From assembly GCA_012932295.1 (NCBI GenBank), contig JAAONU010000016.1, positions 25,233,290-25,297,289 on the forward strand: 64,000 nucleotides of DNA, given 5' to 3'. Each line of letters starts with the position of its first letter. Within the stretch, counting starts at the first letter, position 1. This document shows, piece by piece, positions 23,312-38,300 of this stretch. The position numbers and the translations under genes are program-made. Source of the DNA: Cyclina sinensis (taxonomy: Eukaryota; Mollusca; Bivalvia; Venerida; Veneridae). The notes below the pieces were generated by a model, which did not search any database, was not told the DNA's origin, and saw only the letters and a program-made list of their open reading frames with translations.

Positions 23312-26300
23312 ATGTCTGAAGGTATCCAGCTACAGCCAGAAACCATTCTACATGTCACCACGGAGAAGGAATCCAAGGTGTGGTTACAAGGGGGAATAAC
23401 TGATGAAAGGGAGGAAAGTCTGAGCCGGGAACCAACAGACATGGGAATGTGTATCCTGCAGTATGTGTAATATAATTTAACTGTTAAGCATAGTGTAAGG
23501 TAAATTTGTAGTATGTTATCATTTCATGGTCTAAAAATTTTTTATGAAATGTTTTAGCTTCTGTAAATTCAGACCAGGCTTAGGTTTACTTTAGCATATT
23601 GTCACCCTTGTGCAAGAACTCAGTAAGTCTTTCTATTTTCTATCGCACTTATTGAGTTCTGGCACTAAGATGATGATTATTATGTTAAAATTTCTTTGAA
23701 AAAAGTACAAATGTATATAAATGAAGATTTTTTGATAGGATTATGGAAACTTTGAATTAAGGAAATATAAAATCTCTTTCAAGTTAAGCTGTATGTATTG
23801 AAGCATGCTTGTTAAAAGAATGTAAATAGAGTAAAGTGGTGAGAAAATTATGATGAATGGAAGTTCAGGAAATTTAATAAGACCATTTGTATGAAGCATA
23901 ATACATTCTCTTTAAATACAGGTGCATATGGTTTGGACAAATGGATTATTTTCCCTGATGTCTTAAACATATTTGAATCCTTAATTTTTTCTTAATAATC
24001 AAAATCTCACCTGTTGTACATTTTTCAGACATGGTACTTCTGTTAGAAATATCCACAACTATTTCATGAGCTTAGAGTGAGTACTAGTCTATTGCTATTT
24101 ATACATCTGTCAAAAAATATTTACAAGTGCCTTAAACTAGAAAAAAGAATACATTTTACACAGAATCTGTAATGTTTAGGGATTTTTCAAAAGCTATGCA
24201 GATCTGCTGCCTCATTAGAAATAGACAGATTTTATATTTTTGTAACCAGAAAAATCTATTCTTCCCCAAGCTGGGTTCAAGCTGAGGACACCGTTACCAT
24301 TTTGCCATTCTTCTTAGCTAGCTAATAAGGAGGAGATAATAAGTTTGTTAAAATACTTATATAAATACCTACACTACCATATGTTTGTCACATCTAAATA
24401 AAAGAGACTGTTTCAGCAAGGAATATTTTAGACTCAGATGTTAGGCTTGAATGAGAAAAATTATTTTCTGGTGGTAAATGTAATACATCCAAGTTTATGA
24501 TTATTTCAGATAAAGAAAGTGTTGTCTTTTAATTATTTCTTTTACAGACAGAGGAAGTGTTGTCTTCTACTGGCAGCTTGTAAACAAACATTCTGCAGTG
24601 TTCGACTGGTAAGAGAATACATCCTATATACATGTATAAAGATTTTAACTTTGGTGATAAAGTTTTCGCACAGACTAAAAGCTATGAACCAGAGTGATTT
24701 CATTCTTAACAAATCATTTAGGTTCCCATTATGTCTTGCATATATTGATAGAACACGACCAGATTAATATAGATTTCCAATAAATTAAAGTAGGTCTCCA
24801 CTGAATTAAAATACTGTAGAATGCTTTTAATTTGTGTTGTAAAATTTCGCATTTTTTGTCAAAAAGTGTTATTTTCTTTATTCAGATATTCATGAATTCG
24901 CGTCTTCACCGTGGCCAAAACCAAAAGTGTTGTTGAATAAAATAATGTCGAATACATGTATCGTTATCACATTAAATACCTGAAAGATGGTTTTTCCAAT
25001 ATCTAAGTATATAATTGCACTAAAGTAGGTCTTTACTTAATAACGGTTTAGTAACAAAATAAACATGCTTTATGATGGGAAGTGATATGTGTTCACTTAT
25101 TTTCACCCAAATGCAAAATGTTATAAGTAGATAATTACACTATACATCCTAGTTAATTTCCTTTACTACACTTACACAAAGTCATGATGTCTTTGAAACA
25201 ATAAACTTTGTACAATGTAAATATTGTTTGTAAAACTATATACATATATTATTTACTTTTTATACATAAAATGCTTAATAAATTTAATTATGTCATGTAA
25301 AAAGAATATTTTAAAGTTACAGTATTGTTTGCACTAAACATTAGAAAAAGAGAAAAAAAAAGCAAAAAGAAAAAAAAGGAAAATCTATTATGCTGTTAAC
25401 GCTAAGGTGTAAATCATTAAACCAAAAATTTACTATAGTTTGTTTACATACTAATTCAGATATGTGAAAAACATCATTGTTCTGTACATTGAAAATGTGC
25501 GAGAGGAGATGGACTTACCTTTAAGGCAAAATTAACGTGTGTTTGAGAAAAATAACAGATTACACATTATGAAATGATAAATTAGTGACTTTTAGGATAT
25601 ACCACAATTTCAGACATAAATATTTGTTCGTGTTAACTATGAATTTGCGAGGATAAAGATCGCAAATATTAGCAAAAATTAATCTAACGTGAAGAAAACC
25701 AGTTCTACAGTAGATCTCAACCAGATAAAAATCCTGTCCCTATAATGTTCTGCTAGCAATAGAAAGGTCATGTTGTTGAGTCAAATTACTGTAAATTTGT
25801 CCATTTATATCCAGGTAAGAAATGATGGGCGGGACAGTGGTATAGAGGAAGGGGCCATGATGAAATCAAGTTTAGGAAACATTGATACTGTGACATGTCT
25901 CGATGCCGAGGAGTTCCAGGTGTTCCAGCAAGCACTAAAATGTGCTGCCTTTCCTGTTTTAGGGGCCCCTGATCCACCATCTGAGTCAACACCCATTCCT
26001 TCTGGCATGCCAAATTCTGCTTACACAAAAAAGTATGAAATAAAATACATTTGTTGGTACTGTGGCTTATCTGTTTATTCTTACACAGAAAGATAGTGTT
26101 ATGCCTTTAAAGTTTAAGAGCCATATTTCTATTCTGAAAGAAATCATCTTGTGTAGGATTTAGCTGATTTTCCACTTAGCAGTGTTATTCTATCTTGCAC
26201 AGAATTCATTTTCTATTGCAATCGGTTTATAACTTGATACTGAAAGGTATTATTTCTTTACCCCTCTGTACTCCAATGCTGGATACATTACAGTGTCATT

Positions 26301-29300
26301 AATTTCTGTTTGTTGACAGGAAGGAAAATACAGGCTTATTGAAATATGATCGCACGATGACCCCGCTATCCCTCAATGACAGTGGTGTTGAGGAGCAGGA
26401 AGACACGGCCATGGTTCCTACGGAAACATTGTGTGAACTTCTCAGGCGTGCATTTAGACTTTCACATGAGAAGTTTAATAAATATGAAGAAATTATAGCT
26501 TCACAGCTTGAGAAAAAATCTCCACAAAAGGTAAGGCATATGGAAAATAATAAAAGTTGCTTTAAACTTTTGGTTCAGTTTTTAACTTATGACACACTTG
26601 TTTATTAATATTTTTCAAGCAGATTGTCTGATCAAGATAAAAGCATTGTTTAGTATTTATTTTGAGGCCCCAATGCAGAAAATTTGTACCTGTAATTATT
26701 TAAAGAATTTGTTGCAGCCTTTCTGCACAGGAGCATTGATTTGCTGTAGGCATCAAAGTTGAAAGATATTTACAGAATATGACAAAATAATGCTTACTGT
26801 CTGCATGGTGAATTGTATCTCTGATTACAAATAAGGAAAGACATTGGATTTTGTTTATTAAAAAGTTACTCGAATTAAAGAATGTTTGATTCAGTCTGAC
26901 TTAAATGACCTTTTATTGCAGCCACTATCCAAACAAATAGCTACCGTAATTGTACCAAAGTTGAACATCTGCTTCTAGAATACTGTATATTGACAATGAT
27001 CATTTGGATTGTTTTTGGTAGTATTATGTTGACAGATGTGAATGATTGTTAATTGATGTTGATATTCTAAAATCTCTTTATTCTCTTTCAGATTTTAGCA
27101 GAGGAACTGTTAAGACAACTGATAGCCCTAGAAAATAACCAGAATCCTTACTACAGCCCCAAAACTTTTGTGGTAATATTTTAAACTAGCGTCAGATTGT
27201 TAATTGCATTCACTTTTTTTCAAATTTCAGACTTCTTGTGAAACAACTATCAATCTTATTTTACAGCAGTGTTTGTTTTATCTACCATTACAGCAGTGAC
27301 AATTAAGAAAATTTGTACAGATGAAAGGGAGACCAACTAACAAACATTGAACAAAGTTACGGTGTATTGTGAAAATATTCCAAGTCCAGTCAATACTAAA
27401 ACTAAAAAATTTGCAAAGTAAAATTATCTATTCCTTTGCTAAATTGAGAAATTGCTTTTTTACTATATTCATGTATCATATTGCTGAAAAAAAAAGTGCT
27501 GAAATGCAGGGAAAGATTGAAAAATTGATATTCATATTGCTGTGAACATTCACTTTGAGAAAAGCAGACTTTATCCATTTATTTAATTAAAATGCCTTAA
27601 CTGTAGCTGTGAGTACTTTGAGACCTCTTTAATAGTTTTGGTTGAAAATTTAACATGGTTTTGTCAGACCCAACATGCAAGAATATAACTTTTGTTTCAT
27701 CTGCTATACTTAATGAAATAAAATGATAATCACTTTATTGATCATTATTCCTTTGCTGTATATATGTTACAGAATCGTTTAGGCTATGACCAGTGGCAGC
27801 AAAGGGAGAGAACTAATATCACATGATCTACTCAGCAAGTTCTGGCATTTCTCTTTGCCACAAGTTTCAGACAGATCTGTCAAGGTAAAATTGATTTTAA
27901 TGTGCAACATTCACATGAGAAACTTTTCATTCAATCATGCTTCTTATATATTCAAAAGTAGACTTACAAATGGAGCAGCACTTACATAATTATGAAAATG
28001 AGAAATTTGAGCCTCAAATAACGAAAGAATGACTTAAGATAAATCTGCCATTAAAATTTCATCAGAAGTCCAAATTAACTGTATGAAATGTTCTGTTATT
28101 TTGTGTGGGTATCTCTATTTATCATATAAATCAGATGTTTCACGACTTTTTATCTTATATATATAGATGCCAGTGATGCACGGCCAGTACAGACTGCTTC
28201 TGGAAAAACTGAATCAGTTATGAGTCACAATACCGACAACATAGTGAACTGATAGCCCCTCCTCCAACATCCCCACTGTCCAGTGCTTCGGTTCGTCTGC
28301 TGAAAGAGTTTGGTCTGAGATACGGAGTGGTAAGAATAAATAATAAAATATTGGTGTTTAAGAGTCATTTCTATTTCTCATATATTTCAAACTTGCCTTT
28401 CCAAGTTTATTATGAACATTTAATCTGTGACTTAAACATGTAGAGTCATTTTGTCTTCAGATGCTTATATTTTGCATACATATACATGTCAATATCACAA
28501 TCTTGATTTTGAGCTATGGCTGTCTTCAATGCCATGTAGAGGTCTAGGAAATATTTTATGTGTGTTCCTAATATTTGCCTTCAGTCTGGAAAATGCTGCA
28601 ACTGTATGTTTTTATGTTATAAAAGAAATATGTTATAATTTCAGGGAGAACAGTACCGTAAGATTGTGTATCTGAATTACCTGTCCTTGAACTTTGACCC
28701 CACTGTGTGGTTCATCCATCATGTGATGTCTTCATTGACCTCTGTCATGGAATCCATGCCAACCAAAAGGTCATGTCTGATCATTGTGAAGGAAGAGGTG
28801 AGTTCGCTTTCTAGAACTTTTACTTAGTACCTGGTAGTTTTTTTTTTAAGCCTGACTTTAACTTAAGATTTGTTTCAGTATCAGACCATGTAAGTATTGA
28901 ATCCTGTCTGCAAATTAACCTGATGAAGTTTGAGAAAAGAGAATCAGTTAATATCAGATCTGTGTCAATCTTGGCTTTTGTGTACACTTGGATTTACTGT
29001 TGTCTGTGTGTTGCCACCTGTCTGTTGGTCAGAAAGATTTTGGCACGTGCTTAGTAAAAACTATTAGACCTTATGCCATGTAACTTAGCAAGGATATAGA
29101 TCAGAATATAAGTTGTGCACCATAAGTTATTGCACCCCACCACACCCCTCTGACAAGGAATAAAATAGTTATGGCCCTTGATTGATTGAAAAAAGGTATA
29201 TTTGATCCAAGGTTCCAATGTTGCATGCTGAGGAAAAGCACTAGGGTTATGAAACATGGACAGGAGTGTATATCAGCATGAGAAATTGCAAACCTTGGCT

Positions 29301-32300
29301 TTGAGTTATGCGAGACCTCTTGCCCACACTCCCACAAATTTTAATTTTTTCTTCACAATGTAATCTGTAAAAATTGAACATAACAGTGGAGATTTCCTGT
29401 GTTTCAGTATTCCATATTGGAGAATAGTCTACATCTGCTTGAGGCAAAGTCATCTGCTGCAATAGCAAAAATGAAAACACTGTATACAACCAAAAGACCA
29501 CTGGATGGTGTTGGTATAAACAATTTTACTTTATTTTGGTTTTATAGGTTTTGTCAAACCTTGTTCAAAATAATATTCATTTATTCTGTAGTCATTCAAC
29601 TTTTGTTTTTGAAATCATAAAATGAGCATGATGTGAGAGAAATGGTTTCATGGTACTCAGAACATGAAAAGCATATTTTTCATTGCATCAAAAAGTCATC
29701 TGATTCAAGTCAGGTAGCAGTCAGTGGCTTATGGAGAAGTTGTTTAGTGAACTGATTGGATATTCAGGAACACCATTTAGGTGGAATGGCTACCAGGTTA
29801 TGACCAAAAAAGGTTGATACTGGCATTAAACCCAATAAAAACATATTTTCCAGTCAGTAGCATTGACTTGAGGAAAACAATAGAAAAATAGTACTTTGTT
29901 CTTAAATATGGTATTTTGTAGAAATGTTAAATTTCATTATTCACATTTCTGAATACTGTCTAAACATATAGTCTGTTTCCAGAACCATTGATAGATCTAC
30001 TGTCTCTGACCTTGAAAGCAAAGGCATACCTTTTGATGAGTCCAGAAGAACAACTTGGAAACAGACTTTACAAAATTGTTCAAGTGAGTTGCTGTGACTG
30101 AAAAATATCAGTATTGCCAGTAATCAAAAGCAGTTTAGTTAAAGATAAATATTAGAAATTTCTTTCTACATAAATAGCTGTTTTTCTAACAAATAGTTTT
30201 TTTCCTGACTTCTAAGACAGTATCTTTTAAGTATGAATTCACATTGCGAGCGAGGTAGATATTTGAATGGAGGAATTTAAATTATTTTATAGCTTTAGAT
30301 GTTTGCATTTTCAAAAACCAACAAAAGGTGTGTTTCTTTTGGAAGTATTGCTATAATTTGCTAATGTGTTGAATTCTTCATCAGACAGTTTCCTTGAGGT
30401 AAACAAATGAAAACTGGATATCAGGTTTTGTTTTATTTTTAGGCCATATTCCCGACAACATATGAACGACACAAGATGGTGGCACAAGATGAGTTAAGAC
30501 ATAACAAGTGGGACACAGAACTGAGTCCACAACTAGTATGTCACATATACATTTATATTATATATCTACATAACTGTTTAATGAGTGCTGATAAATTTTT
30601 AAAGTTCTGTATTCAGTAACTCAGTATGGTTTTATTCTTCTGTCAGTGGGACTTTTTTAAAGATACAATTCTATATGTAACCATTTAGTAAGATGAGTTT
30701 ACATGTATTTATACTTTGGAAAATAGAACAAGAGGGCCATGATGGCCCTATATCACTCACCTGAATATGACTGCTTTTAACAAAGTTGGACCTGGTTAAT
30801 TGACCCCAGATGACCCATATTCGAACCTGACCTAGAAATTATTGAAAAAATCTTTCTGACAAATTTCAAGGTTGTTTGAACTGAAAATGTTACCTCAATG
30901 CGTGTTAACAAGGTTTTTTTTCCATATTTGGGGTCTGTGACCTAGTTTTTGACCCCAGATGACCTTTATTCGAATCTGAGCTAGAAATCACTAAAACATC
31001 CTTTCTGACAAATTTCGAGAATATTTGGACTGAAAAGTAGCTTCTAGAGTGTTAACAAGTTTTTTTTCTATCTTTGGGCTCTGTGACCTAGTTTTTGATT
31101 TCAGATGACCCATATTCAAATTTAACTTACAAATCATAGAAACAACCTGTCTAACAAATTTCCAGGTTCTTTGAACTGAAAATGTAACCTCTAGAGTGTT
31201 AACAAGGTTTTTCTATTTTTGGGCTCTGTGACCTAGTTTTTGACCCCAGATGACCAAATTTTGAACTTGAGCTAAAAATCATCAAAACAACCTTTCTGAC
31301 AAATTCTGGGATATTTTGACTGAAAATGTAACCTCTAGAGTGTTAACAAGGTTTTTCTTTTTTTGGGCTCTGTGACCTAGTTTTTGAACCCAGATGACCC
31401 ATATTCGAACTAGAAATCATAGAAACAACCTGTCTAACAAATTTCCAGATTAATTGGACTGAAAATGTTACTTCTCCTTCTACAAGAAGATTTTCAAAGT
31501 TTTCACTATATAAGCCTATGTAAAACCAATAACCCGGGGGTGGGGCCAAATTTGACCCCAGGGGTATAATTTGAACAAACTTGGTAGAGGTCCACTAGAC
31601 AATGCTACATACCAAATCTTAAGGCTCAGGGCCTTGTGGTTTCTGACAAGAAGATTTTCGAAGTTTTTCCTATATAAGCCTATGTAAAACCAATGACCCC
31701 AGGGTGGGGCCAAATTTGACCCTAGAGTTATAATTTGAACAAACTTGGTAGAGGTCCACTAGACAATGCTACATACCAAATATCTAAGATCTATGCCCTA
31801 CGGTTTCTGACAAGAAGATTTTTAAAGTTTTTCCTATATAACTCTATGTAAAACAAGTTACCCCTGGGGCGGGGCCATTTTTGACCCAGAGGCCATGATT
31901 TGAACAAACTTGGTAGAGGTCCACTAGACAATGCTGCACACCAACTATCTTAGCTCTATGCCTTACGGTTTCTGACAAGAAGATTTTTTAGGTTTTTCCT
32001 ATATAACTCTATGTAAAATAAGTTACCCCTGGGGCGGGGCCATTTTTGACCCCAGGCTCATAATTTGAACAAACTTGGTAGAGGACCACTAGGTGATGCT
32101 ACATACCAAATATCAAAGCTCTAGGCCTTATGGTTTCAGACAAGAAGATTTTTAAAGATTTTCCTTTTGGTTGCCATGGCAACCAGAGTTCTGCATGGAA
32201 TCAAATTCTTTGAACAATTTTGGTAGAGCTTCATGCAAGGAACATTTCTGTGAAGTTTTGTTGAAATTGGCCCTCTGGTTTAGGAGGAGATGTTCTTTAA

Positions 32301-35300
32301 AACAAAAGTTTACACACGCACGGACGCACGCACGCACCGACGACGGACGACGGATATTGACTACGTGCACAGGTGAGCTAAAAACAAATTATTTGATAAG
32401 AGAATAAAAGCGTGGCAAACAAACATATTCAAATGATATTTATTGATGTGACTTAATACAGTATCAAGACAAATTTAGACCAACTTGTTTTTCTTTGCAT
32501 TAATTTTCTCCAGTAGAGTTGACGATATATTATTAAAAATGAAAGCAGACTAAAATTGATAATGAAAAGGTGTGGCTGCAGAATAAACAGAGATACTGAG
32601 TCACCCATATGGTGCTAAGTAAAGTGAGGCTTAGCCTCAACAGCAGCTGCAAGTTGGCAACAGATATTAATGTAAAATATCATTGAAACTAACCACGAGG
32701 GCAAGAATAAGATCTTATATAGAGGAAAATATTTGCCCACTCTCAGCTGGTTGAATGGTTTCTGTGACTATAATATAATAGCAAGGTTGAACTAAGTGAC
32801 ATAGAAACTGTTTGAAAAACAACATATGTTAGCATAAAATTACATATGATACAAATGAAAGCATAAAAAACAAATATGATAGAAAGTCTGATCAAACACC
32901 TCCAGCTTTAGAAAAACATGAATACTATTGGTCATGCAAGTTGGGAACAAGTGTATCCAAGTAGGCTTGTTTTGTACAATAAATTAGTTCTGCCTCCCTG
33001 GCACTTGGAGAAAACCCTTGTTGTTGACAAGTTCCTGTCTCGTACCTAGATCCAAATAGGCTTGTTCCACACTATCAACTGGTTCAGGTTATGCAGAAGA
33101 CCTGAAGCTGCCCTTGGTTGGTCAACTCTGTTATGCTGAAAGTCTGGCCCACTCTTAGACCTGTTCTTAGACTGAGGCTTCTGTCCTGGCAACAGGGGGC
33201 TGTAACATAAAAACAGAATACACAGAAAAAAGGCACAATCCATGAGCACAAGATATAAATAAAGCCTACATAAATTATTGTAAATCGACTGTAAATAACT
33301 GGGTAGAAAAAACCAACATGGGTACGGGAGGCCGGTGATTTAACTTTGATAAATGCAAAAGCCATTGGTTGGTCTACTGCAAAGTGCAAAGGAAGTTGTT
33401 AGAAAAACTGGTATATATTTCAGTCCAGATTCAGATAACTTTTGTTTTTATCCATCAAGTGATAAATCCAAAGTAAAACAAGCTAGTCAAATGACGAGAC
33501 ACAATCACGCCTATAATTCTCTAAAGATAAGTGTCTTAGTGATTTAAACCATCATAATGAATAATATGATAACACTGATCTAATTAGTGGTTTTAGTTTT
33601 TTTGTACAGTTGTGTTACATCCATGTTTTTTTTCTTTCAGTTAAACATGTTGATAGGGCACATCAGAGATGAAGTGCAGGATTACAAACAAAACTACCAG
33701 TCAGCATTCTCAAAGTATGTTTCTTTTTAAAAGATACTGCTACACTACATGATCTTACACACAGAAATAATTTGTTTCAACAAAGAATGACATTTTTATA
33801 TAACATGCACATATCTGCCAAACTCATTAGCTGAAGAAAACTTGGATTTTTTCAATGAAACTTGGAAACAACATTATTAAATAGATTTATGTTATGTAAC
33901 AGAATGTTACTTTTAACAATCAAGTTCTTAGGTTTGACTACACAGCAAATGCAGTAGTCTTTGAAATTTGAAATATGACGACTTGTTCATTTATCAGTTC
34001 TCTTCTTGTATTTGAACATAAACATGTATGCTCCTGTACTTGTTAGTATATTAAGAGTAAATATTCTCATAAGTGGTACATAGAAAGTGAAAGACTGAAA
34101 AACTTAGAAGATAGCTTAACTGTACCTGGGCAACTCACGGAAATAATGTCAATTTTTATTTGGGTTAGAATTACTCAGAATACTTACAAAGTTCTAAAAA
34201 TAATTGCAAAGCATTTCTAAAAATAAATCGTTGTTCATATGCTAACTGTTTCATGTGTTATCTCTCGTGCTTTACTTGTCAAGGTATTTTAACATAACTG
34301 TGGAAGCAGCCCAGGAATTCTACAAATTGCTTATAGCTGATGTCATGGAACTTCTGAAGCATACAGCAGATAAGGTAATTAACCCTAACTTGATAAGTTT
34401 GTAACAAAAAAAACAACATTCATTTAGTAGTTTTAAAAAAGCATAAGTTGTTAATCTTGGCTTTCAGTCTGTTGATTAGCAGTTTTACGGATTTTTTTAC
34501 ATTTTGCAATAATATGGTCATTTTGACAGAAATTAGTTACAAAGTTGTGATTAACTTAATTACAGAATGTATTAGAGATAAACAAGTTGATGTTAAGTTT
34601 GGCATACAGATTGAATCAGCTTGATCAAGACTGGAGCATCTATATCACTCCACAGTAAGTTACGCTTTTTTCAAGGTCTGTTTTGTTAATTCAGAGACCA
34701 AGTATGAATGCCAGTCCTTGATTACTTTTTTTCATTTTTCTCAGACTAAATTACAGTTACATACTGTATAACAATTCTGAAGTCTGAATTCTTTTTAGTT
34801 ATTCTGGTCTCTATTACAGTTACAAGGACTGAACCAAAAAAAAAAAAGGTGAAATATTTTTATAGACTGAATCGAGATTCATGACCAAGAAGTATTTGAT
34901 GAATACAAGAATCATTATATATAGTTTCAAGGGCTGAAGAATAATATCATCGTCGGAAACCCACGTTGGATCCATTCCGTTTCACTCTATTTATCTACAG
35001 TGGGACAATTGGCTGGTAAAATTTCGTACTCATGAATAATTCATTACCTACTTCCATTGGTTTCCGTAAGATTTCCCTTGCGGAATCTCAGCCAATGAAA
35101 TTACTTGTTACAATTTGCCTTCCGCGCCTATGTTTAAATCCTGGGAAATACGTCTATTTTAAATAACTTGTCTTTATGCCTTCTCTTCACACTGAAGAGT
35201 ATCTATTTGTAATGCGGAATCTCATTCGACGAAGAGTTACATCCCTTTGCTAATAAATATTCATGAAAACGAATAATCAGCAGTCAATTATCTCACGGTA

Positions 35301-38300
35301 CATAATGTAGTTGTGCGGAATATGTACCGGGGGTCACCGACGATGGAATAATATCAAGGAAGTTTAGGTTTGTATGATTTTTTCAAGGACATTTTACTAT
35401 TTTCAAGGACTTTTGTCAATAATCTAGGATGCTGTTATGAAGTTCAAGGCCTGTATGATTTTTTCAAGGACTTTTTACTATTTTCAAGGACTTTTGTCAA
35501 TAATCTAGTATGCAGTTACGAAGTTCAAGGCCTGTATCATTTTTTCAAGGACTCTGTACTGTTTCAAGGACTTTTCTGATTATTTCAGGATGCAGACATG
35601 GCGTGACCTGTTCTTGGTGGAGGCCCAGCACTGGGGTGTAATGTTGAAGTTAGATATGCAGAAGTTTATTACTCATACTGTTTCACAGGACAGGGTATAG
35701 GACATATATATTAAATCTTTGTAGAACAGTATTTAGACTTACTGGAAAAATTGTCAGTCAGTGTCTTCAGTTTAACATTTTAAGATATACATGAAATTCG
35801 AAACTATGCTTTTATGGATGGTCACATAACAACTGGTGTGGCCTATAGCTGCAGACATTCATATTATTAATATCTGTAAACTAGTTTGAGGCATTTTTGA
35901 CATTTACTTGGGGTTGTATAAGTTCTATCTATTGAATTCACTAATCGGTACACTATGCTGTGGTACATATTCACAGATGTAGGAATAGAACACAAAGCTT
36001 GTTTCATTCTTGTTATCTGTTGTACATGATCAGGTGTAGAAACAACACAAAGCTTGTTTTCATTCTTGTTATCTATTGTACATGATTATGTTAGTTTGTG
36101 GTAATAGTAAGAAGTCAGAAATTTAAAAAAGGGCTTAGTTACATTTTTGGCCCTATTCTTTCAGCAGATACAGTCTGTCTTAAATGTTGCATTGATAGGT
36201 CCTGTAACATTTACTGTCATCTGTAGCTGACCTGGTTAAAAGAATAACTACTTCTCTGTTTTCAGTATCCTATGTGTGAGTTACAATGGTCTGGTTCCCA
36301 GTCTCCCAGTCACAGTAGCTTAAGGCAGAGAACCATTTCAAAATCACTGACACCATCAACAAATAGTGCATTTACATCACCGCCATCAGTCACTTCTACT
36401 CCAGTAAGATTTTAATTTAGTTTTTTTTAAATCTTTAGCCTGTTTTTCAAATTCAGGCTTTTATTATTCTGCATCAGAACAAAAGAAATTTTTAGTTATC
36501 GTTCTGTCTGGTAAAGCAATCAGGGTAGTGTTGTATACATGTTTTTAAATGTACTTACACCAGTTGATTTATTTTTCTTACTGTGGTTACAATTTTTATC
36601 TGATTATGAGAGCAGTTATTTTCTGTATTTTCTGGTCACTTTACACTGTCTAATAAGACACACCAAGGAAAAGTAAGAAAAAATAAATGTCACCTTATTC
36701 TTTACCTAATGGCAGGCCAGTAAACGGATTCTAAAACTTCCTTTTTCAGGGTTTCATTCCTGGATTGACGGCACATTATCAGACTTCAGGTCAAAGTAAG
36801 TCCAAGACTTCAGAATTCCACAGACAACAAGAATTTGCAGTAGAAAATCTAACAAGTCTCTCGGAATCTGCAAGCCTGTATTCTGAGAGAAGGCCTAGTT
36901 CAGACCCTGTAAATATATCCCATAGTTCAGTATTAAATGGTTCCTACCTTGGAGATGTAGCTAGGTCATTGGGTCACTATGATGATGAGAATTTACTGTC
37001 TTTTGCACACCTGAGACACAGTAGCTCCTTACCAAACATTCATAGTCGTGAAAAATACATAGAAATGTTACCAACATCATTTAATGAAAACCGTTATGGT
37101 AATCAAAAGAAATTGAGAGATCATATGTCTTCAAGGGGATTCAATAGAAGTGATTCTACTACTTCTGCAGAAATTTCCAAGTTAATGAGTTCAAAAATTG
37201 ACAAGAATCACCCTGATGAGTCTGATGACAGTGGAACTTTAACAGACGACACCTGCTCGCAGGAAGGAGATTTTAGTTTCCCACCATTACAGGAAGTGAA
37301 ATCATCCCCACCTGCTGGTGTGTTGAAAAATACCCCAGTGACTTTGTTATCTGATGTAGCTGGTAGTACAGCATTTGTTAAACCAATAGCTAGGGAAGGC
37401 CCTGCCTCTATTGTACCAGTTAGGCCTGTTGCTAAGGTCCAGTCTACTCAAGCTGCAGCATCTTCAGTTCTACAACCAACTGCTCAACCAAATTCAGCTG
37501 TGGGAGGTACACAAAAGAATCAGTCATCTATATTAAAACCTGTGTCGACTCCATTGAATATTAACCAAAATAGGACAGTGTACTCTGAAAAGCCAGACTT
37601 AGATATTCACCAAGTGCCAAACCCTAGTGTTCCAAAAAGTCCTATCAAAACTCATGTTAGAATTTTCAGGGATTCTGAAATCCATCATATCAGAAATAAT
37701 GCCGGACTCTCGGAGGACTCATTTACAAACTCTCTGACTTCAAATTTATCTTTACCCCACCCACCAAAATCACAGGAGTCAGTTTTGACATCTTTACCAG
37801 TATCAAGCTCTGCAGTGGATCTTATTGTTATTTTGCAAAGACTTGTGGGTATTGGCGAGGTGCTCTGTAGAACATTGGCACCAGCTAGGCCAGGTTATGA
37901 CTCTGACCTGTCACCACTGACATCATGTGATTTACCTGGTCCACCAGTCAACACAAAATCACGTCAGAAGTTATATGACTGCTTTCTTAGTGTAAGTATT
38001 TTAGATAATGTTTTTTAATCTCCCTAAAGTTCTTGAAGATTTTTTTTTGCACATAGCTCTGCCAAACAATATATAAAAAACTGAAAATCTAAAAACAGTA
38101 TTAAAGGACTGTCACTATTTTTCTTGACATAAATGACAAATTCTGACTCAAAATACACTGTATGGGGTGAAGCTTTTTTGCACTTTAGTAGTGCTTATTG
38201 GGAAATCAATTGATAATCCAGTGATCTGTTATATGGAGTATAGATTACCGGTACTCATTTGTTGTAACTCTTTATTTTTCAATGTCAGCAGCTATAGATA

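Noticed and set aside
24548..24608. Alternative reading GSVVFYWQLVNKHSAVFDW with a downstream acceptor
   Set aside because: It reaches a stop when joined to exon 25815; the frame CCLLLAACKQTFCSVRL joins in phase on both sides.
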